The position numbers were made by a program, and so were the translations under genes. From the NCBI GenBank assembly GCA_964633825.1, contig CAZWHE010000011.1, positions 1 to 49,721 of the forward strand: a stretch of DNA of 49,721 nucleotides, in the 5' to 3' direction. The notes under the pieces were generated by a model. The model ran no database searches. It was not told the DNA's origin and saw only the letters and a program-made list of their open reading frames with translations. Of the stretch, positions 25,787-35,135 are shown in pieces; position 1 is the first letter of the stretch; the number at the start of each line of letters is the position of its first letter. The stretch is from CAZWHE01 sp964633825 (GTDB lineage: Bacteria; Planctomycetota; B15-G4; CAYZWU01).

Positions 25787-26380
25787 ATGAAGAAATCCCC
25801 GATTCTCTTTCTGCTCATTGGTATCGTTTTTCTCGCCATCGGGCTGCCGGCCTGCACGACACCGGGAAGCCAACGCGCTCTCCCCGGATCGACCGCCCTG
25901 ATGGGTTCCAGCCTCCTGCCGGCTCCGGCCCTCTTTCTCCCCCAGGAGGAAGGCGCCGAAGAGGCCAAGGAAGAACCGTCCACCCTGGGCGTGGCCCTCC
26001 TTTACATCCCCAACCGGATCTTTGATGCCCTCGACATGGCGCGCGCCGGCGTGAACATCGGCCCCGGTCTTGGAATCGACGCCCGGGCCACGAAATGGTG
26101 CAAGGCAACGTTCATCAACGACATGTCCATCGGCGTGGGATACCAGACGCTGAGGCATCTGCCGGTCTGTCTCCGTTCCCAGTCCAACATCGGCGTCGGC
26201 CCCATCAGCACGCCGAGCACGAGCCTCCTCAACTGGTACAAGGGGGATTACGATCTGCGTGTCGAGCTCCATGTTCTTATCGTGGGAGCTCATGCCGCAG
26301 TCGATTTCGGCGAGATCGTTGATTTCATTGGAGGGATTTTCACTTGGGATCCCATGGAAGACGATTTTCAAATCGGCTGA
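25787..26380 (+). CDS. Predicted lipoprotein of unknown function
   Basis: 197 residues. Start ATG follows GAGAGGAG. A signal peptide ends at LPAC (Cys 23). The folded part (~65-197) has TLGVALLYIPNRIFDALDMARAGVNIGPG and later GVGYQTLRHLP, a pattern I recognise from uncharacterised exported proteins in several diderm phyla, but I cannot name a function. It overlaps the next gene by 37 bases, so the two are probably co-translated and act together. Confidence 0.75.
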   Translation: MKKSPILFLLIGIVFLAIGLPACTTPGSQRALPGSTALMGSSLLPAPALFLPQEEGAEEAKEEPSTLGVALLYIPNRIFDALDMARAGVNIGPGLGIDARATKWCKATFINDMSIGVGYQTLRHLPVCLRSQSNIGVGPISTPSTSLLNWYKGDYDLRVELHVLIVGAHAAVDFGEIVDFIGGIFTWDPMEDDFQIG

Positions 26381-27153
26381 CAGGGAACGCGGTCCTGCTG
26401 TATACCGCCCGGGCCGCCGTTCTCTCTCTCCTCATCTGGGCAACCGCATGCTCCGACGGGGAGAAACCCGATGACATACTTCCCGCCCAACAGCTTCCGG
26501 CGGGCCACATTGCCGGCGCCGACATACAGGGAGATAAATCCGCGTCAACGGGCGAAATCACAGGGGATTCCTCGGGCGAGAAGCCCCCGGCCGAAAAACC
26601 GCCGTCCATCGTCTTTGTGCGAAAAGTTTCCCCTTTTCTTAAAAACGATTTCCTCTTCGACGTCGTCAAGAACCGCACCATTGCCGTCAACCGGGCCCTT
26701 CCCGCCGTCATGACCCTTTTCTCCTTTCCCGGACCGGCGCACCTGACGGATCCGCCGCAGTTCAACCGCCAGGTCGTCCGGAAGATCCGCGACCTCTTCG
26801 TACAGTCCCTGCAGGAAGCCCCGAACAAAAATCGTTTCATCTTCCAGAACGACATGGAGATTTTCCTCGTCTTCAATGCCGCCTTCGAAAAAATGAGCGA
26901 CAGGGAAAAAGAGGATCTCTTCGCGCGCTGGAGGGACGCGATCGGCGAGCACGAGCCCCCTCCCCCTCCCAACACCAGGCGCTACCCTCTCTTCTGGCTC
27001 AGGGAAAACGCAAAGCTCTGGGGCATCGGCGGTCAGGCCTGGTGGTGGGCGTATCACGCTCTGAAAAACGACCCCGCTTTCAGCTTTTCGCGCAAGAAGG
27101 GAGCCCGGTTCGTTCTCGCCGACGGAACGGTCTACTGCTCTCGCGGGCTTTAA
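26344..27153 (+). CDS. Predicted lipoprotein of unknown function, overlapping the previous gene
   Basis: 269 residues from a TTG at 26344; GGAGGG at 26330-26335 supports this start and no ATG/GTG is available before the signal sequence. A hydrophobic segment ends at WATAC (lipobox-like). A Pro/Asp-rich linker (residues ~40-85) follows, then a conserved-looking domain with FVRKVSPFLKNDFLFDVV and GIGGQAWWWAYHAL. I do not recognise the family. Overlap with the upstream lipoprotein implies translational coupling. Confidence 0.7.
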   Translation: MGSHGRRFSNRLTGNAVLLYTARAAVLSLLIWATACSDGEKPDDILPAQQLPAGHIAGADIQGDKSASTGEITGDSSGEKPPAEKPPSIVFVRKVSPFLKNDFLFDVVKNRTIAVNRALPAVMTLFSFPGPAHLTDPPQFNRQVVRKIRDLFVQSLQEAPNKNRFIFQNDMEIFLVFNAAFEKMSDREKEDLFARWRDAIGEHEPPPPPNTRRYPLFWLRENAKLWGIGGQAWWWAYHALKNDPAFSFSRKKGARFVLADGTVYCSRGL

Positions 27154-27189
27154 CCCGGTTAATGGGAAGCACCCCCTCAAGCGGATATC

Positions 27190-29340
27190 TCACTCGCGGT
27201 ACGGGATCCCGGCCTTGTAGAGCTCATGGATTCTTTGCTGTTCCTCTTTCTGCCCCGGCGGCGCGCTCATGGCAAGCCGGCCCTGGATTTTGACGGCGCG
27301 CTCGAAGTCGCCGGCTTCAGCGTACGCCGCCGCCAGGATGGCGAGCAGCTGGGCCTTCCGCCCTCCCGTGAGCTTGCAGACTCTCTCGGCCAGGCGAACG
27401 GCTTCCGCGCCGTTCCTCGCTTTCTCATCGCTGTTCATGGCATAGAGACGGGCCAGCGGAACCATGACCGCGATCTCATCGGGGCGGATTTCGTCCGCCT
27501 CGCGCAGTGTTTCGGCGGCGGCAGCAGGGCGGCCCGACAGGACCAGGGCTTCGGCCATCTTGATGCGGGCCGCGATCGACCGCGGCTTCAACCGGATCAC
27601 GCGCCCGTAATGACCGGCCGCTTTGTCATACTCGCCCTGCTGAAGGGCCATCTTCGCCAGGTTACCGCTCGGGATCTCGTAGAGCGGAGCGAGCCGGATC
27701 GCTTCCCGGAACTCGGCGCCGGCTTCGGCAAACATGCCGCGCTGCCTGAGTGTTTCGCCCAGGATGTTTCGCCCCTTGGCGAAATCGGGCTTGAGCCGGA
27801 CGCACTCGCGCGCAAACTCCACAGCCTTGGCAAAAAGATCTTCGGCCAGAACCGGCCGCCCCTTCGCCCCGGCGACCTCGCCCTTCCTCAAAGAAATCCC
27901 GGCGAGGTTGAGATAGGAGAGATGGTATCCGGGATTGTTGGTCACGGCGGCCCGGAAATGGGCCTCCGCTTCGTTGGCGCGTTTCTTCCCGAGAAGAAGG
28001 ACGCCGAGATTGTTGTGTCCGAGAAAATCCTTTTCATTCTTGGCGATCGTGTCGGTCCAGAGCGCTTCCTGGTCCTTGTAGATCCGGCACTGCGCCCGCG
28101 TTTGAAAAGTGAGCGCGCATAAGACAATCACGGCCGCCGCGGGCACGGCGACGCGGCGCAGCGCGCCGGGAGAGCAGTTTCGGCCGTCCGGCCGGCGGTT
28201 TCCAGCGCGGACCGTCAAGCCCGCAAGCCGGACGACGGCCCAGGCAACGATGAAGAGAACACCCAGGCTGCCGATGTACTGAAAGTGGTCGGCCACAAAC
28301 GAGTAGACCTGCGGATAGAAATCGACAAAACCGAGAGCGGGAAGAAGGGAGACGGAAAAGAATGCGACGCCGAAAAAGGGAACCCGAGTCCGACGGAAGC
28401 TCAGCAAGAAAAGTGCGAGCCCCGTCACGGCGACAAGAAAGGGAAAGAGATATTGCCATGCAGCGGCGGAGTCGATTTCCCAGCGCGGATAGATGAATGT
28501 CAGGTCGATGGGCCAAATCAGTTTCTGGGCATAAAAACAGAGCGCTCGCGAGGCGATGAGACACCGTTCCACGATAGTGAAGCTCCAGTCCGTGCCGCCG
28601 GCGCCTACGTGGTACTTTTCGATGTGGGCGGTGAACATCCCCGAAACGAGACCGATCACGAGAAAGGGGACGAGCAGCCCCACGAGACGAACGTTGATCG
28701 GGCGGCGGCGCAGGTATTCGGCGAGGCCGATGACCACGGGAAGCGTGGCGGTCACGGACTTGCTCAAAAGAGCGCACACGAAAAGGAAAAGGCTGAGGAA
28801 GTAGAGCCTTTTCCGTCCCGAATCGGAGAAGCGGAGCCAGGCGAGAAATGCCAGGAGATAGAAGAACGCTGAGAGAACGTTTTTCCTTTCCGACACCCAG
28901 GCCACCGACTCGACCTCCACGGGATGCGCGCCGAAGAGCGCCGCCGCGAACCACGCCGCGGCCGGGTGAAGCCCGAGCCGCCGGAAAAGAAAAAAGACCA
29001 GGATGGCGTTGAGCGCGTGGAAGATGATGTTGGTCATGTGGTAGCCGGACGGATCCATTCCCCAGAAAAAATGCTCGATATAAAATGTCGTGAAAACGAG
29101 GGGGTAGTACTGGGGTGTTTCGCAGGTGACGATCAGGGGGTCGGTGCTCTTCAGGTCGAAGCCGAGCCAGATATCGAAAAGCCCGTCCGGCTGCCCGAGG
29201 AGGGGATTCTTGTGGACATAGTCGTCGTCGTCCCAGATATAACCGTTGCCGGTTGCGGGCGCATAGGAAACGAGTACGAGCACGGCGATCGCAGCCGCAC
29301 CCACCAAGAGAGTTTTGGGAGACAAATCACCTGTCTTCAT
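27190..29340 (-). CDS. TMTC/DUF1736-like GT-C membrane glycosyltransferase with TPR domain
   Basis: 716 residues. Ten or so transmembrane helices (1-~400) begin with an external loop holding the acidic motif WDDDDYVHKNP, the catalytic-type signature of TMTC-like enzymes. A later loop has ARPVEVESVAWVSERK-like residues (HPVEVESVAWVSERKNVLSA). The C-terminal ~270 residues are TPRs, 34-residue helical pairs such as LGHNNLGVLLLGKKRANEAEAHFRAAV. Eukaryotic TMTCs transfer mannose to proteins from a lipid donor; bacterial members probably glycosylate exported proteins, but this is not proven. The loop between the last helices (GNRRPDGRN) contains a 26-bp repeat shared with the second TMTC gene. Followed downstream by no same-strand gene; 22 bases after the isoaspartyl peptidase. 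Confidence 0.85.
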   Translation of the reverse strand: MKTGDLSPKTLLVGAAAIAVLVLVSYAPATGNGYIWDDDDYVHKNPLLGQPDGLFDIWLGFDLKSTDPLIVTCETPQYYPLVFTTFYIEHFFWGMDPSGYHMTNIIFHALNAILVFFLFRRLGLHPAAAWFAAALFGAHPVEVESVAWVSERKNVLSAFFYLLAFLAWLRFSDSGRKRLYFLSLFLFVCALLSKSVTATLPVVIGLAEYLRRRPINVRLVGLLVPFLVIGLVSGMFTAHIEKYHVGAGGTDWSFTIVERCLIASRALCFYAQKLIWPIDLTFIYPRWEIDSAAAWQYLFPFLVAVTGLALFLLSFRRTRVPFFGVAFFSVSLLPALGFVDFYPQVYSFVADHFQYIGSLGVLFIVAWAVVRLAGLTVRAGNRRPDGRNCSPGALRRVAVPAAAVIVLCALTFQTRAQCRIYKDQEALWTDTIAKNEKDFLGHNNLGVLLLGKKRANEAEAHFRAAVTNNPGYHLSYLNLAGISLRKGEVAGAKGRPVLAEDLFAKAVEFARECVRLKPDFAKGRNILGETLRQRGMFAEAGAEFREAIRLAPLYEIPSGNLAKMALQQGEYDKAAGHYGRVIRLKPRSIAARIKMAEALVLSGRPAAAAETLREADEIRPDEIAVMVPLARLYAMNSDEKARNGAEAVRLAERVCKLTGGRKAQLLAILAAAYAEAGDFERAVKIQGRLAMSAPPGQKEEQQRIHELYKAGIPYRE
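28178..28203. repeat. 26-bp GC palindromic repeat, copy A
   Basis: Identical over 26 bases to 42407-42432. It contains the near-palindrome CGGCCGTCCGGCCGG. Here it encodes GNRRPDGRN on the minus strand, in a loop between membrane helices. Confidence 0.85.
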
Positions 29341-29362
29341 ATCCCTCGATTCTCCCTCGGGA

Positions 29363-30307
29363 TCAAACAGCCAGAAAGGGTTCGGCCATGGCCGGCTCCC
29401 ACCAGCCCCGCGCCATGCAGGGCGTATTGTAAACCGCGGCGTACTCTCCCCGGGCTGAGATAACGATCACGCCGCCGAGGCCTTTCGCCTGGCGGCTCAG
29501 CTCTTCGATCGCGTGTTTCGCGGCGGCCTCGGCCCTGTTGCCGCTGCTGTTCCTTTCACCCGCCCGGAGCGCGTCGATCGCGGTGCGCGCCGTGCCGCAT
29601 CGGATGATCGATTCCCCCCAGCCCGTTGCCGAGACGCCGCCCACCCTGCTGTCGGCATAGGTCCCGCAGCCGATCAGACAGGAATCGCCCACGCGCCCCG
29701 GGATCTTTTTCGGCGTGCCGCCCGTGGACGTGGCCGCCGCGATATCGCCCCGCCGGTCGCGGGCCACGGCGCCGACAGTCCCTTTCTTCCTTTCGTTCCG
29801 CTCCCGGCCGAAGGCATAGGGTGTGCGGAAACCCGTATCTTTCCGCAGCTCGCGGAGGCGTTCCCGCTCCCGTTCCGTGAGGAGCTCCATCGAATCGATC
29901 GGCTCGAACCCGGCGGACCGTCCGAACGCGGCCGCCCCCTCGCCGGCGAGAAGGATGTGCTCCGTCTCTTCCATCACCTTTCGCGCGATGCCGACGGGAT
30001 GAAGGAAATTCCTGAGAGCGGCCACGGCCCCGGCTGCGAGATCGCGCCCGTCCATGATGGAAGCGTCCATCTCGACGGAGCCGTCCGTGTTGAGACAGGA
30101 GCCGCGCCCCGCGTCGAAGGTCGGGTCCTCTTCCATGGCGGCCACGGCGGCCTCGACCGCGTCGACGGCGGATCCGTCCCCTTCGAGAAAGGGTCTGGCC
30201 GCGGAAACGGCCGCGCGCATTCCGTCGAGGTGGGCCTGGCGCCGGCTCGCCGGAATCTCCCACGCTCCGCCGTGGACGATGAGAACCGGTTTGCACTGCT
30301 CGGTCAT
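29363..30307 (-). CDS. Isoaspartyl peptidase / L-asparaginase (Ntn hydrolase, T2 family)
   Basis: 314 residues, usual length. The start of the mature small subunit is T177 in KKGTVGAVARD, where self-cleavage exposes the nucleophile. Further motifs are VHGGAW near residue 11, DPTFDAGRGS, STGGTPKKIPGRVGDS and GCGTYAD. The enzyme removes beta-aspartyl residues from peptides and/or hydrolyses asparagine. A signal peptide is absent. ATG 30307 was preferred to the unsupported start at 30340. It is the first gene before the TMTC-like gene, and divergent from inositol monophosphatase. Confidence 0.92.
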   Translation of the reverse strand: MTEQCKPVLIVHGGAWEIPASRRQAHLDGMRAAVSAARPFLEGDGSAVDAVEAAVAAMEEDPTFDAGRGSCLNTDGSVEMDASIMDGRDLAAGAVAALRNFLHPVGIARKVMEETEHILLAGEGAAAFGRSAGFEPIDSMELLTERERERLRELRKDTGFRTPYAFGRERNERKKGTVGAVARDRRGDIAAATSTGGTPKKIPGRVGDSCLIGCGTYADSRVGGVSATGWGESIIRCGTARTAIDALRAGERNSSGNRAEAAAKHAIEELSRQAKGLGGVIVISARGEYAAVYNTPCMARGWWEPAMAEPFLAV

Positions 30308-30439
30308 GTCGGGCTCTTCATCACAAAACCGATGAAACATCCGGTTTCAACTAAACACTCCGAGAGTGTACCATGGAAGAATGTCCGCTGCTTCTGTCTC
30401 TTAACCCGTTTAATGCATCATAACGATCGCCGGAGAAAA

Positions 30440-31213
30440 ATGTCAGCCCCGTCACCGCTCGATTTCGCCGCTCAAGTCGCCCGTGAAGCCGGAGAAATCC
30501 TCATATCCCGCTATACAGGTCTCGGGCCGGGGGACGTGGCTTTCAAGGGCGAGATCGATCTCGTCACCGAGGCCGATATCGAATCGGAACGCCACATCGT
30601 CTCGCGGATCCGCGAAACCTTCCCGGATCACACCATTCTCTCCGAAGAAGAGGTGGCAGAAGAGGCGGGGGATTGCCACTGGATCATCGACCCCCTCGAC
30701 GGTACGACCAACTTCGCCCACTCTCTGCCGGTCTTCTCCGTTTCCATCGCTTATCTCGAAATGGGCCGGATCGAAGCGGCGGCCGTCTTCGCGCCCCGTC
30801 TCGACGAGCTCTTTCTCGCCCGACGCGGGGCCGGCGCGTTTCTCAACGGGAAGGCGATCCGCGTGTCGGACCGGCGGAACCTCAGGGAGTGCGTGCTCGC
30901 AACGGGATTTCATTATGACCGGCGGACGCTGGAAGAGAACAACATAAGCGCTTTCAACCGTTTCATCCTCGACGTGCGCGGCATGCGCCGCATGGGATCG
31001 GCATCGATCGATCTCTGCTACGTGGCCTGCGGCCGGCTCGACGGATTCTGGGAACCCCACCTCCTCCCCCACGACGTTGCGGCCGGCGCGCTCATCGTCG
31101 GCGAAGCGGGCGGCATGGTCACCGACTACCACGGTGGAGGCGACTTCATGGAGATGCGCCGGATCGCGGCTTCGAACGGAAAGATCCACGTGGAGATGCT
31201 GTCGCGCCTCTAA
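30440..31213 (+). CDS. Inositol monophosphatase family protein
   Basis: 257 residues. Metal- and phosphate-binding motifs are complete: DLVTEAD, a Glu in LSEEE, WIIDPLDGTTNF and PHDVAAGALIVGEAGG. It would remove phosphate from myo-inositol-1-phosphate or a related sugar phosphate (for example a nucleotide 3'-phosphate). ATG 30440 has GGAG close upstream; the longer frame reading back to 29513 lies inside the divergent asparaginase and is not a real extension. Confidence 0.93.
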   Translation: MSAPSPLDFAAQVAREAGEILISRYTGLGPGDVAFKGEIDLVTEADIESERHIVSRIRETFPDHTILSEEEVAEEAGDCHWIIDPLDGTTNFAHSLPVFSVSIAYLEMGRIEAAAVFAPRLDELFLARRGAGAFLNGKAIRVSDRRNLRECVLATGFHYDRRTLEENNISAFNRFILDVRGMRRMGSASIDLCYVACGRLDGFWEPHLLPHDVAAGALIVGEAGGMVTDYHGGGDFMEMRRIAASNGKIHVEMLSRL

Positions 31214-31236
31214 CCCGAACATTTCGCGCTAAGATC

Positions 31237-33342
31237 TTACCGCACCCCTTCCCACTCGATGACGACCGGTTCGTCGTCGCGCAGGCGGTACTCCCGCCCT
31301 TCCAGGAGAAGGTCCTTGCCTGAAACAAGGAGGTCCCGGCAGCCGGGCTTTCTAAACAGAATCGATTCCGGCTTGAAGGGCAGGACAAGGTCGAACGCAC
31401 CGTCTCGGCCGGCAGTGATCCATGTCGATGCCGCCGTTCTCGCGCTCTCGCCGGGAAGGAGGGCCGCGGCTTGAAAAAACCTGATCGGCGCACCCCTTTC
31501 GTCGAGAGCACGGCCCGTGAAACGGCCTCCTTCGTTCAGGGTCAGAAGAATTTCGTGCCCGTCTGAAGCGAGCCCCGGACCGGCGCCGCGCACGCGAACA
31601 GCCGACGCTCCGGCGGGCACGTCGGTGAAAAAGAAACGCCCCTCCCTGTTGGCCAGGACATTCAGCTCACGGCGGCCCCAGACAAGTCCGACCTCTGCGC
31701 CGCCCATGGGGCGCTCATCCCGGCCGCGCACCCTCCCGATAACCTTGCGGCCCGTGCCCACGGAAAGAACAACGAGCCTGTCCTTCGACAGGAAGAGAGG
31801 CTTGACGGTCCTTGCGAAACCGCCCCCTTCAACGAGAAGGCGATAGGAGCCGCAGGCAACGGACGGAAACTGGAAGAGGCCCGAGCCGTCCGTTTCGGTC
31901 CAGGCCTCTCTGTAGAAGGGACTGTTCGCGGGAACAGACTCGGGAACGAGAACGAGATGCAGGCCGGCAACATCCGCGCCGTCCTCGTCGCCCACAACAC
32001 CCCCGAGCGTGAGGTTCGCCGGGAAGAGGATGAACGGCTCCAGCTCTTCTTCTCCGTTTCCGCGCAGGCCGAAGGGTTGGAAGAGATTCTCGAAGAAACG
32101 CGGTCCATACCCGGGCGCGGAGACGTGAAACCGCTCTCCAAGATCGCCGGCGGAACGCCACAGGAATGTGCCGTCCTCTGCGACGTCGATGTCATGGTGC
32201 CGTCTTTCGTCCTGGTAGGGAATGGTGTATTCCACGCGGATCCAGGCATTGCCGAGAGGCATCCCTCCCCGGTCCACGACCTTCCCCTTGTAAAGAACGC
32301 CCCGCGACAGAGTCACCTCGTGAACGGTCCCGAGCTCGGCTATGGAAAGAACGGACGGCGCGAAATCCTCGGCCTCCACGTCGATGCCGTACCGTCCCTG
32401 AGGCACGACGAAGGAGAACGTCCCTTTCTCATCGACGACCGCACTGCCCAGCTCGGTTTCCGTGGCAAAGGACGAAACCGCAACGCGGGCGCCCTCGACA
32501 GGAAGGCCGAAGGCGTCTTTCACGATCCCTCTGAGCTCCCGCGCTTCGGGCAGGAGAAGGTCGAGGTCGAGAGGGCTCCCCTCCCGGCAATCGACAAACC
32601 GCTCGAGAAAGCCGCCGCCGGCCCGGACGGTCAGGAAGTAGGAGCCGGACGGGGTCTTTTCGAAAAGGAAGAGGTTCCCGTCGCGCCGGAATGGAACGCT
32701 GAGGCCCGGCACGGGGTGGGTCATGGAAAGACGGACCGCGGCTTGGGCGTTGGGATCGAGATTGCCCACACGGACGGTGACCGCCGTGGATGGAAACAGG
32801 CGGATCGTGATGTCGCTGCCTGGTGACGCCGCTTCGATCCAGCCGACGGCATTTCCTTTGGATGCCTCGACGCGGAAGATCCCGGAGTAGGGCGCTGCCG
32901 CTTCGAAGGATCCGTCTTTTTCCGAAAGAACTTCGGGGCTTTGATACCCCCAGAATCCCTCGACCTGGCTGAGGGGCACCAGCTTGATCCCGGCCCCGGC
33001 GACCGGAGTATCGTCAGGGGCCGTTACCTTTCCCATCACGACCCCCGCGCTGCCCGTCAAGGCCCGACGGGGAGCGGATTCTTTCGAAGACCGGAGCAAA
33101 CCTTCCGCTTTATTACTGCGATCGAGCAGTTCGGCCACGGTGATCGTATCGAGAGGGGAAAGCTCCCCGGCCGGAGCGCTCTCATGGAAGCTGTCGAGAA
33201 TGATGTATAAAAAAAGGACAAAAGCGGCCGACGCAGCGAGAAGGATGGCGACAACGGACACCACGCCGAAGCCTTCCTGGCCGTAGCCTTCCCCCCTCTG
33301 AATGGGATCTCCCTCGCTCTGTCGCGGAAAGCCGGTGTTCAC
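31237..33342 (-). CDS. Membrane-anchored protein with multiple carboxypeptidase-regulatory-like (CnaB/CarboxypepD_reg) domains
   Basis: 701 residues. A 25-residue polar N-terminus is followed by one transmembrane segment (VVSVVAILLAASAAFVLFLYII), so it is anchored with the bulk outside. The rest is a chain of ~80-100-residue beta-sandwich repeats, each opening with a G-x-V-x-D or GVVMGKV pattern followed by PVAGAGI-, PVEGARV-, PLGNAWI- or PMGGAEV-type hairpins, about six in total. Such domains often bind partners or act as spacers. GTG 33342 is chosen over a GTG at 33411 because GAGGAC lies 5-10 bases upstream of it. No catalytic module is visible. Confidence 0.82.
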   Translation of the reverse strand: MNTGFPRQSEGDPIQRGEGYGQEGFGVVSVVAILLAASAAFVLFLYIILDSFHESAPAGELSPLDTITVAELLDRSNKAEGLLRSSKESAPRRALTGSAGVVMGKVTAPDDTPVAGAGIKLVPLSQVEGFWGYQSPEVLSEKDGSFEAAAPYSGIFRVEASKGNAVGWIEAASPGSDITIRLFPSTAVTVRVGNLDPNAQAAVRLSMTHPVPGLSVPFRRDGNLFLFEKTPSGSYFLTVRAGGGFLERFVDCREGSPLDLDLLLPEARELRGIVKDAFGLPVEGARVAVSSFATETELGSAVVDEKGTFSFVVPQGRYGIDVEAEDFAPSVLSIAELGTVHEVTLSRGVLYKGKVVDRGGMPLGNAWIRVEYTIPYQDERRHHDIDVAEDGTFLWRSAGDLGERFHVSAPGYGPRFFENLFQPFGLRGNGEEELEPFILFPANLTLGGVVGDEDGADVAGLHLVLVPESVPANSPFYREAWTETDGSGLFQFPSVACGSYRLLVEGGGFARTVKPLFLSKDRLVVLSVGTGRKVIGRVRGRDERPMGGAEVGLVWGRRELNVLANREGRFFFTDVPAGASAVRVRGAGPGLASDGHEILLTLNEGGRFTGRALDERGAPIRFFQAAALLPGESARTAASTWITAGRDGAFDLVLPFKPESILFRKPGCRDLLVSGKDLLLEGREYRLRDDEPVVIEWEGVR

Positions 33343-33559
33343 GGAATGTCCTCTTTCAAGAGAAAGGGCCTGCGCCGTTGGGAATAAAGCACGCGCCGCA
33401 AGAAACGACACCCCCGCGCATGATCCGATTCAGCCATAAAGAGGATGAAAATTCAAGGAGAGGGTCGCGGGATGGTGCGCAGGATCTCCTCCCCTGGAAA
33501 TTACGTCAATCAAGAACATTGTATTGTCTGCGAGTTCTTTGGCGGAATATACTGACCGA

Positions 33560-34090
33560 ATGCCAGCTATCATATATGGTCACATTGCCTTCCGGCGCCT
33601 CCTGGCGTTTGCGGCTGACTGGTTGATCATAGCCCTGTGGGGCGGCCTGCTCTTCGGCTTTTCGCTCCTGGCAACCGGCGGCGAGCTCGTCCGACCCGGG
33701 GAACCCTGGGCGGCCCAAGGGCTTGGTTTCCTTACGATGACTTTGCCGGTCACTCTCTATTTCGCTTTTTGCGAAAGCTCGAGATGGAGGGCGTCTTTAG
33801 GTAAGCGTGTCGCCGGATTGGTTGTTTTTCGGGAATCCGGGGCTAGGTTATCTTTTGGCCGAGCGTTCTTCCGCAATGCAATAAAGTTTGTTCCCTGGGA
33901 GTTCGGACACACGGTCGCCCAGCACGCGGCTTCCGCGGGCAGCGAAGAATTCCCGGTCTGGCTTTGGGGGCCTGCGGCCGCAGCCGCGGTCGGCCCGCTC
34001 TGGTGGTTTGCAGCCATGTGTGCCACGGGCCGCGCCCCCTACGATCGCTGGACCGATGCTCGGGTCATGCGCCTGCAAGAAAGAGAGTAG
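33560..34090 (+). CDS. RDD-family membrane protein
   Basis: 176 residues. The RDD pattern is present: FRRLLAFAADWLII in the first helix and the later SLGKRVAGLVV between helices. Three hydrophobic segments are seen. RDD proteins are small inner-membrane proteins, some linked to ion or metabolite transport. The gene ends 7 bases before the S41 peptidase gene, so they are surely co-transcribed. ATG 33560 was chosen; an upstream TTG (33524) would add 12 residues. Confidence 0.85.
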   Translation: MPAIIYGHIAFRRLLAFAADWLIIALWGGLLFGFSLLATGGELVRPGEPWAAQGLGFLTMTLPVTLYFAFCESSRWRASLGKRVAGLVVFRESGARLSFGRAFFRNAIKFVPWEFGHTVAQHAASAGSEEFPVWLWGPAAAAAVGPLWWFAAMCATGRAPYDRWTDARVMRLQERE

Positions 34091-34097
34091 CCGTTTC

Positions 34098-35033
34098 ATG
34101 ACGTCACATTTCTATGCTCTGCTTTTTCTCACCGCCCTGGCCTGCGCAGTCCTGCCGGAGCGGGCTCGCGGCCAAGAGTATCCAAAGCTCGCCCCGTACC
34201 AGGCCATCCAGTGGAAGGAGAACGTACCCGAGGTTCAGCTCGACGGCGAATGGTTCGTCTTGAAGTCGATCAACGACATCCCTGTGACCGAGATCGTCGC
34301 TTTTGCGAAGGAAAAATACAGGAGCCGCCGGCAAAAGCGCTTCGATGAAGACCTCGTGCAGGTTCTCAGCGAGATGGGCGGCACGGACGGCCTGGTCGTG
34401 GACGTGCGCGACAACGGCGGCGGATCGCGCGACGCTTTGCGCGTTCTCTATTCATACCTCGTCGGCCCTAAAGATCCGCCGCGCGTCGTCACCACTGCCG
34501 TGTTTCGGACTCATAAAATACACGAGGAAGACCACCTGACCAACCGGTTCATGTATCGCGCCGACGCGGATGTATGGACTAAAAGGGAGCGGATAGCTAT
34601 TGCCGCCTTCGCCAGGACCTTCAAACCCGAATGGAAACCGCCTAAAAGCCAATTCAGCGACCGGCATTACATGGTGCTCGGCAGGCTCGTCGATCCCGGC
34701 ATCTTTCACTACAAAAAACCCGTTGTCCTGTTGATGAACGCCAAGTGCTTCAGCGCAACGGACATATTCCTCTCCGGTCTCAAGGGGTTGAAAAATGTGA
34801 CGCTCCTCGGCACGCCGAGCGGCGGCGGCAGCGCCCGGTCGGAAAGCATCCCTCTCGGCGAAACGCCCTTCCGCCTCCGTATCGGCACGATGGTCTCCTT
34901 TCAAGCGGACGGCAGGCTCTTCGACGGCAACGGCGTCCGGCCCGACGTCGTTATCGAGCCGCTGCCCGGGCACTTCATCGGCGGCCCGGACAATGTGCTG
35001 GCAGAAGCGGTCAAACGGATCAAGGGAGAGTAG
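34098..35033 (+). CDS. Exported S41-family (tail-specific protease-like) peptidase
   Basis: 311 residues. A signal peptide (1-25, ERARGQ boundary) is followed by a short region (PEVQLDGEWFVLKSINDIPV) and the S41 core: DVRDNGGGS (102-110) and the nucleophile S219 in KCFSATDIF. The region LLGTPSGGGSAR, where the bacterial CtpA group has a Gly-Lys, has no Lys, so it resembles the tricorn/C-terminal-processing relatives without the Ser-Lys dyad. No PDZ domain is present. Probably degrades exported proteins or peptides. Tight coupling to the RDD gene (7-base gap). Confidence 0.85.
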   Translation: MTSHFYALLFLTALACAVLPERARGQEYPKLAPYQAIQWKENVPEVQLDGEWFVLKSINDIPVTEIVAFAKEKYRSRRQKRFDEDLVQVLSEMGGTDGLVVDVRDNGGGSRDALRVLYSYLVGPKDPPRVVTTAVFRTHKIHEEDHLTNRFMYRADADVWTKRERIAIAAFARTFKPEWKPPKSQFSDRHYMVLGRLVDPGIFHYKKPVVLLMNAKCFSATDIFLSGLKGLKNVTLLGTPSGGGSARSESIPLGETPFRLRIGTMVSFQADGRLFDGNGVRPDVVIEPLPGHFIGGPDNVLAEAVKRIKGE

Positions 35034-35099
35034 ACGGCGGGCAGCGCGTCTTCACAGCGGGACAATGGGAAAACCCCGGTCATATTTTGAATATAACGC

Positions 35100-35128
35100 T
35101 TGACGTTTAACGATATACGTTATATGCT
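35100..35128 (+). promoter_or_regulatory. higBp: higBA promoter with palindromic operator
   Basis: TTGACG (35100-35105) and TATGCT (35123-35128) are 17 bases apart. The spacer contains TAACG-ATATA-CGTTA (35108-35122), a perfect inverted repeat in the place where HigA-type repressors bind. Confidence 0.5.
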
Positions 35129-35135
35129 TTAACAA

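Noticed and set aside
29513..30439. N-terminal extension of the inositol monophosphatase
   Set aside because: It lies antisense inside the isoaspartyl peptidase gene; family length fits a start at 30440.
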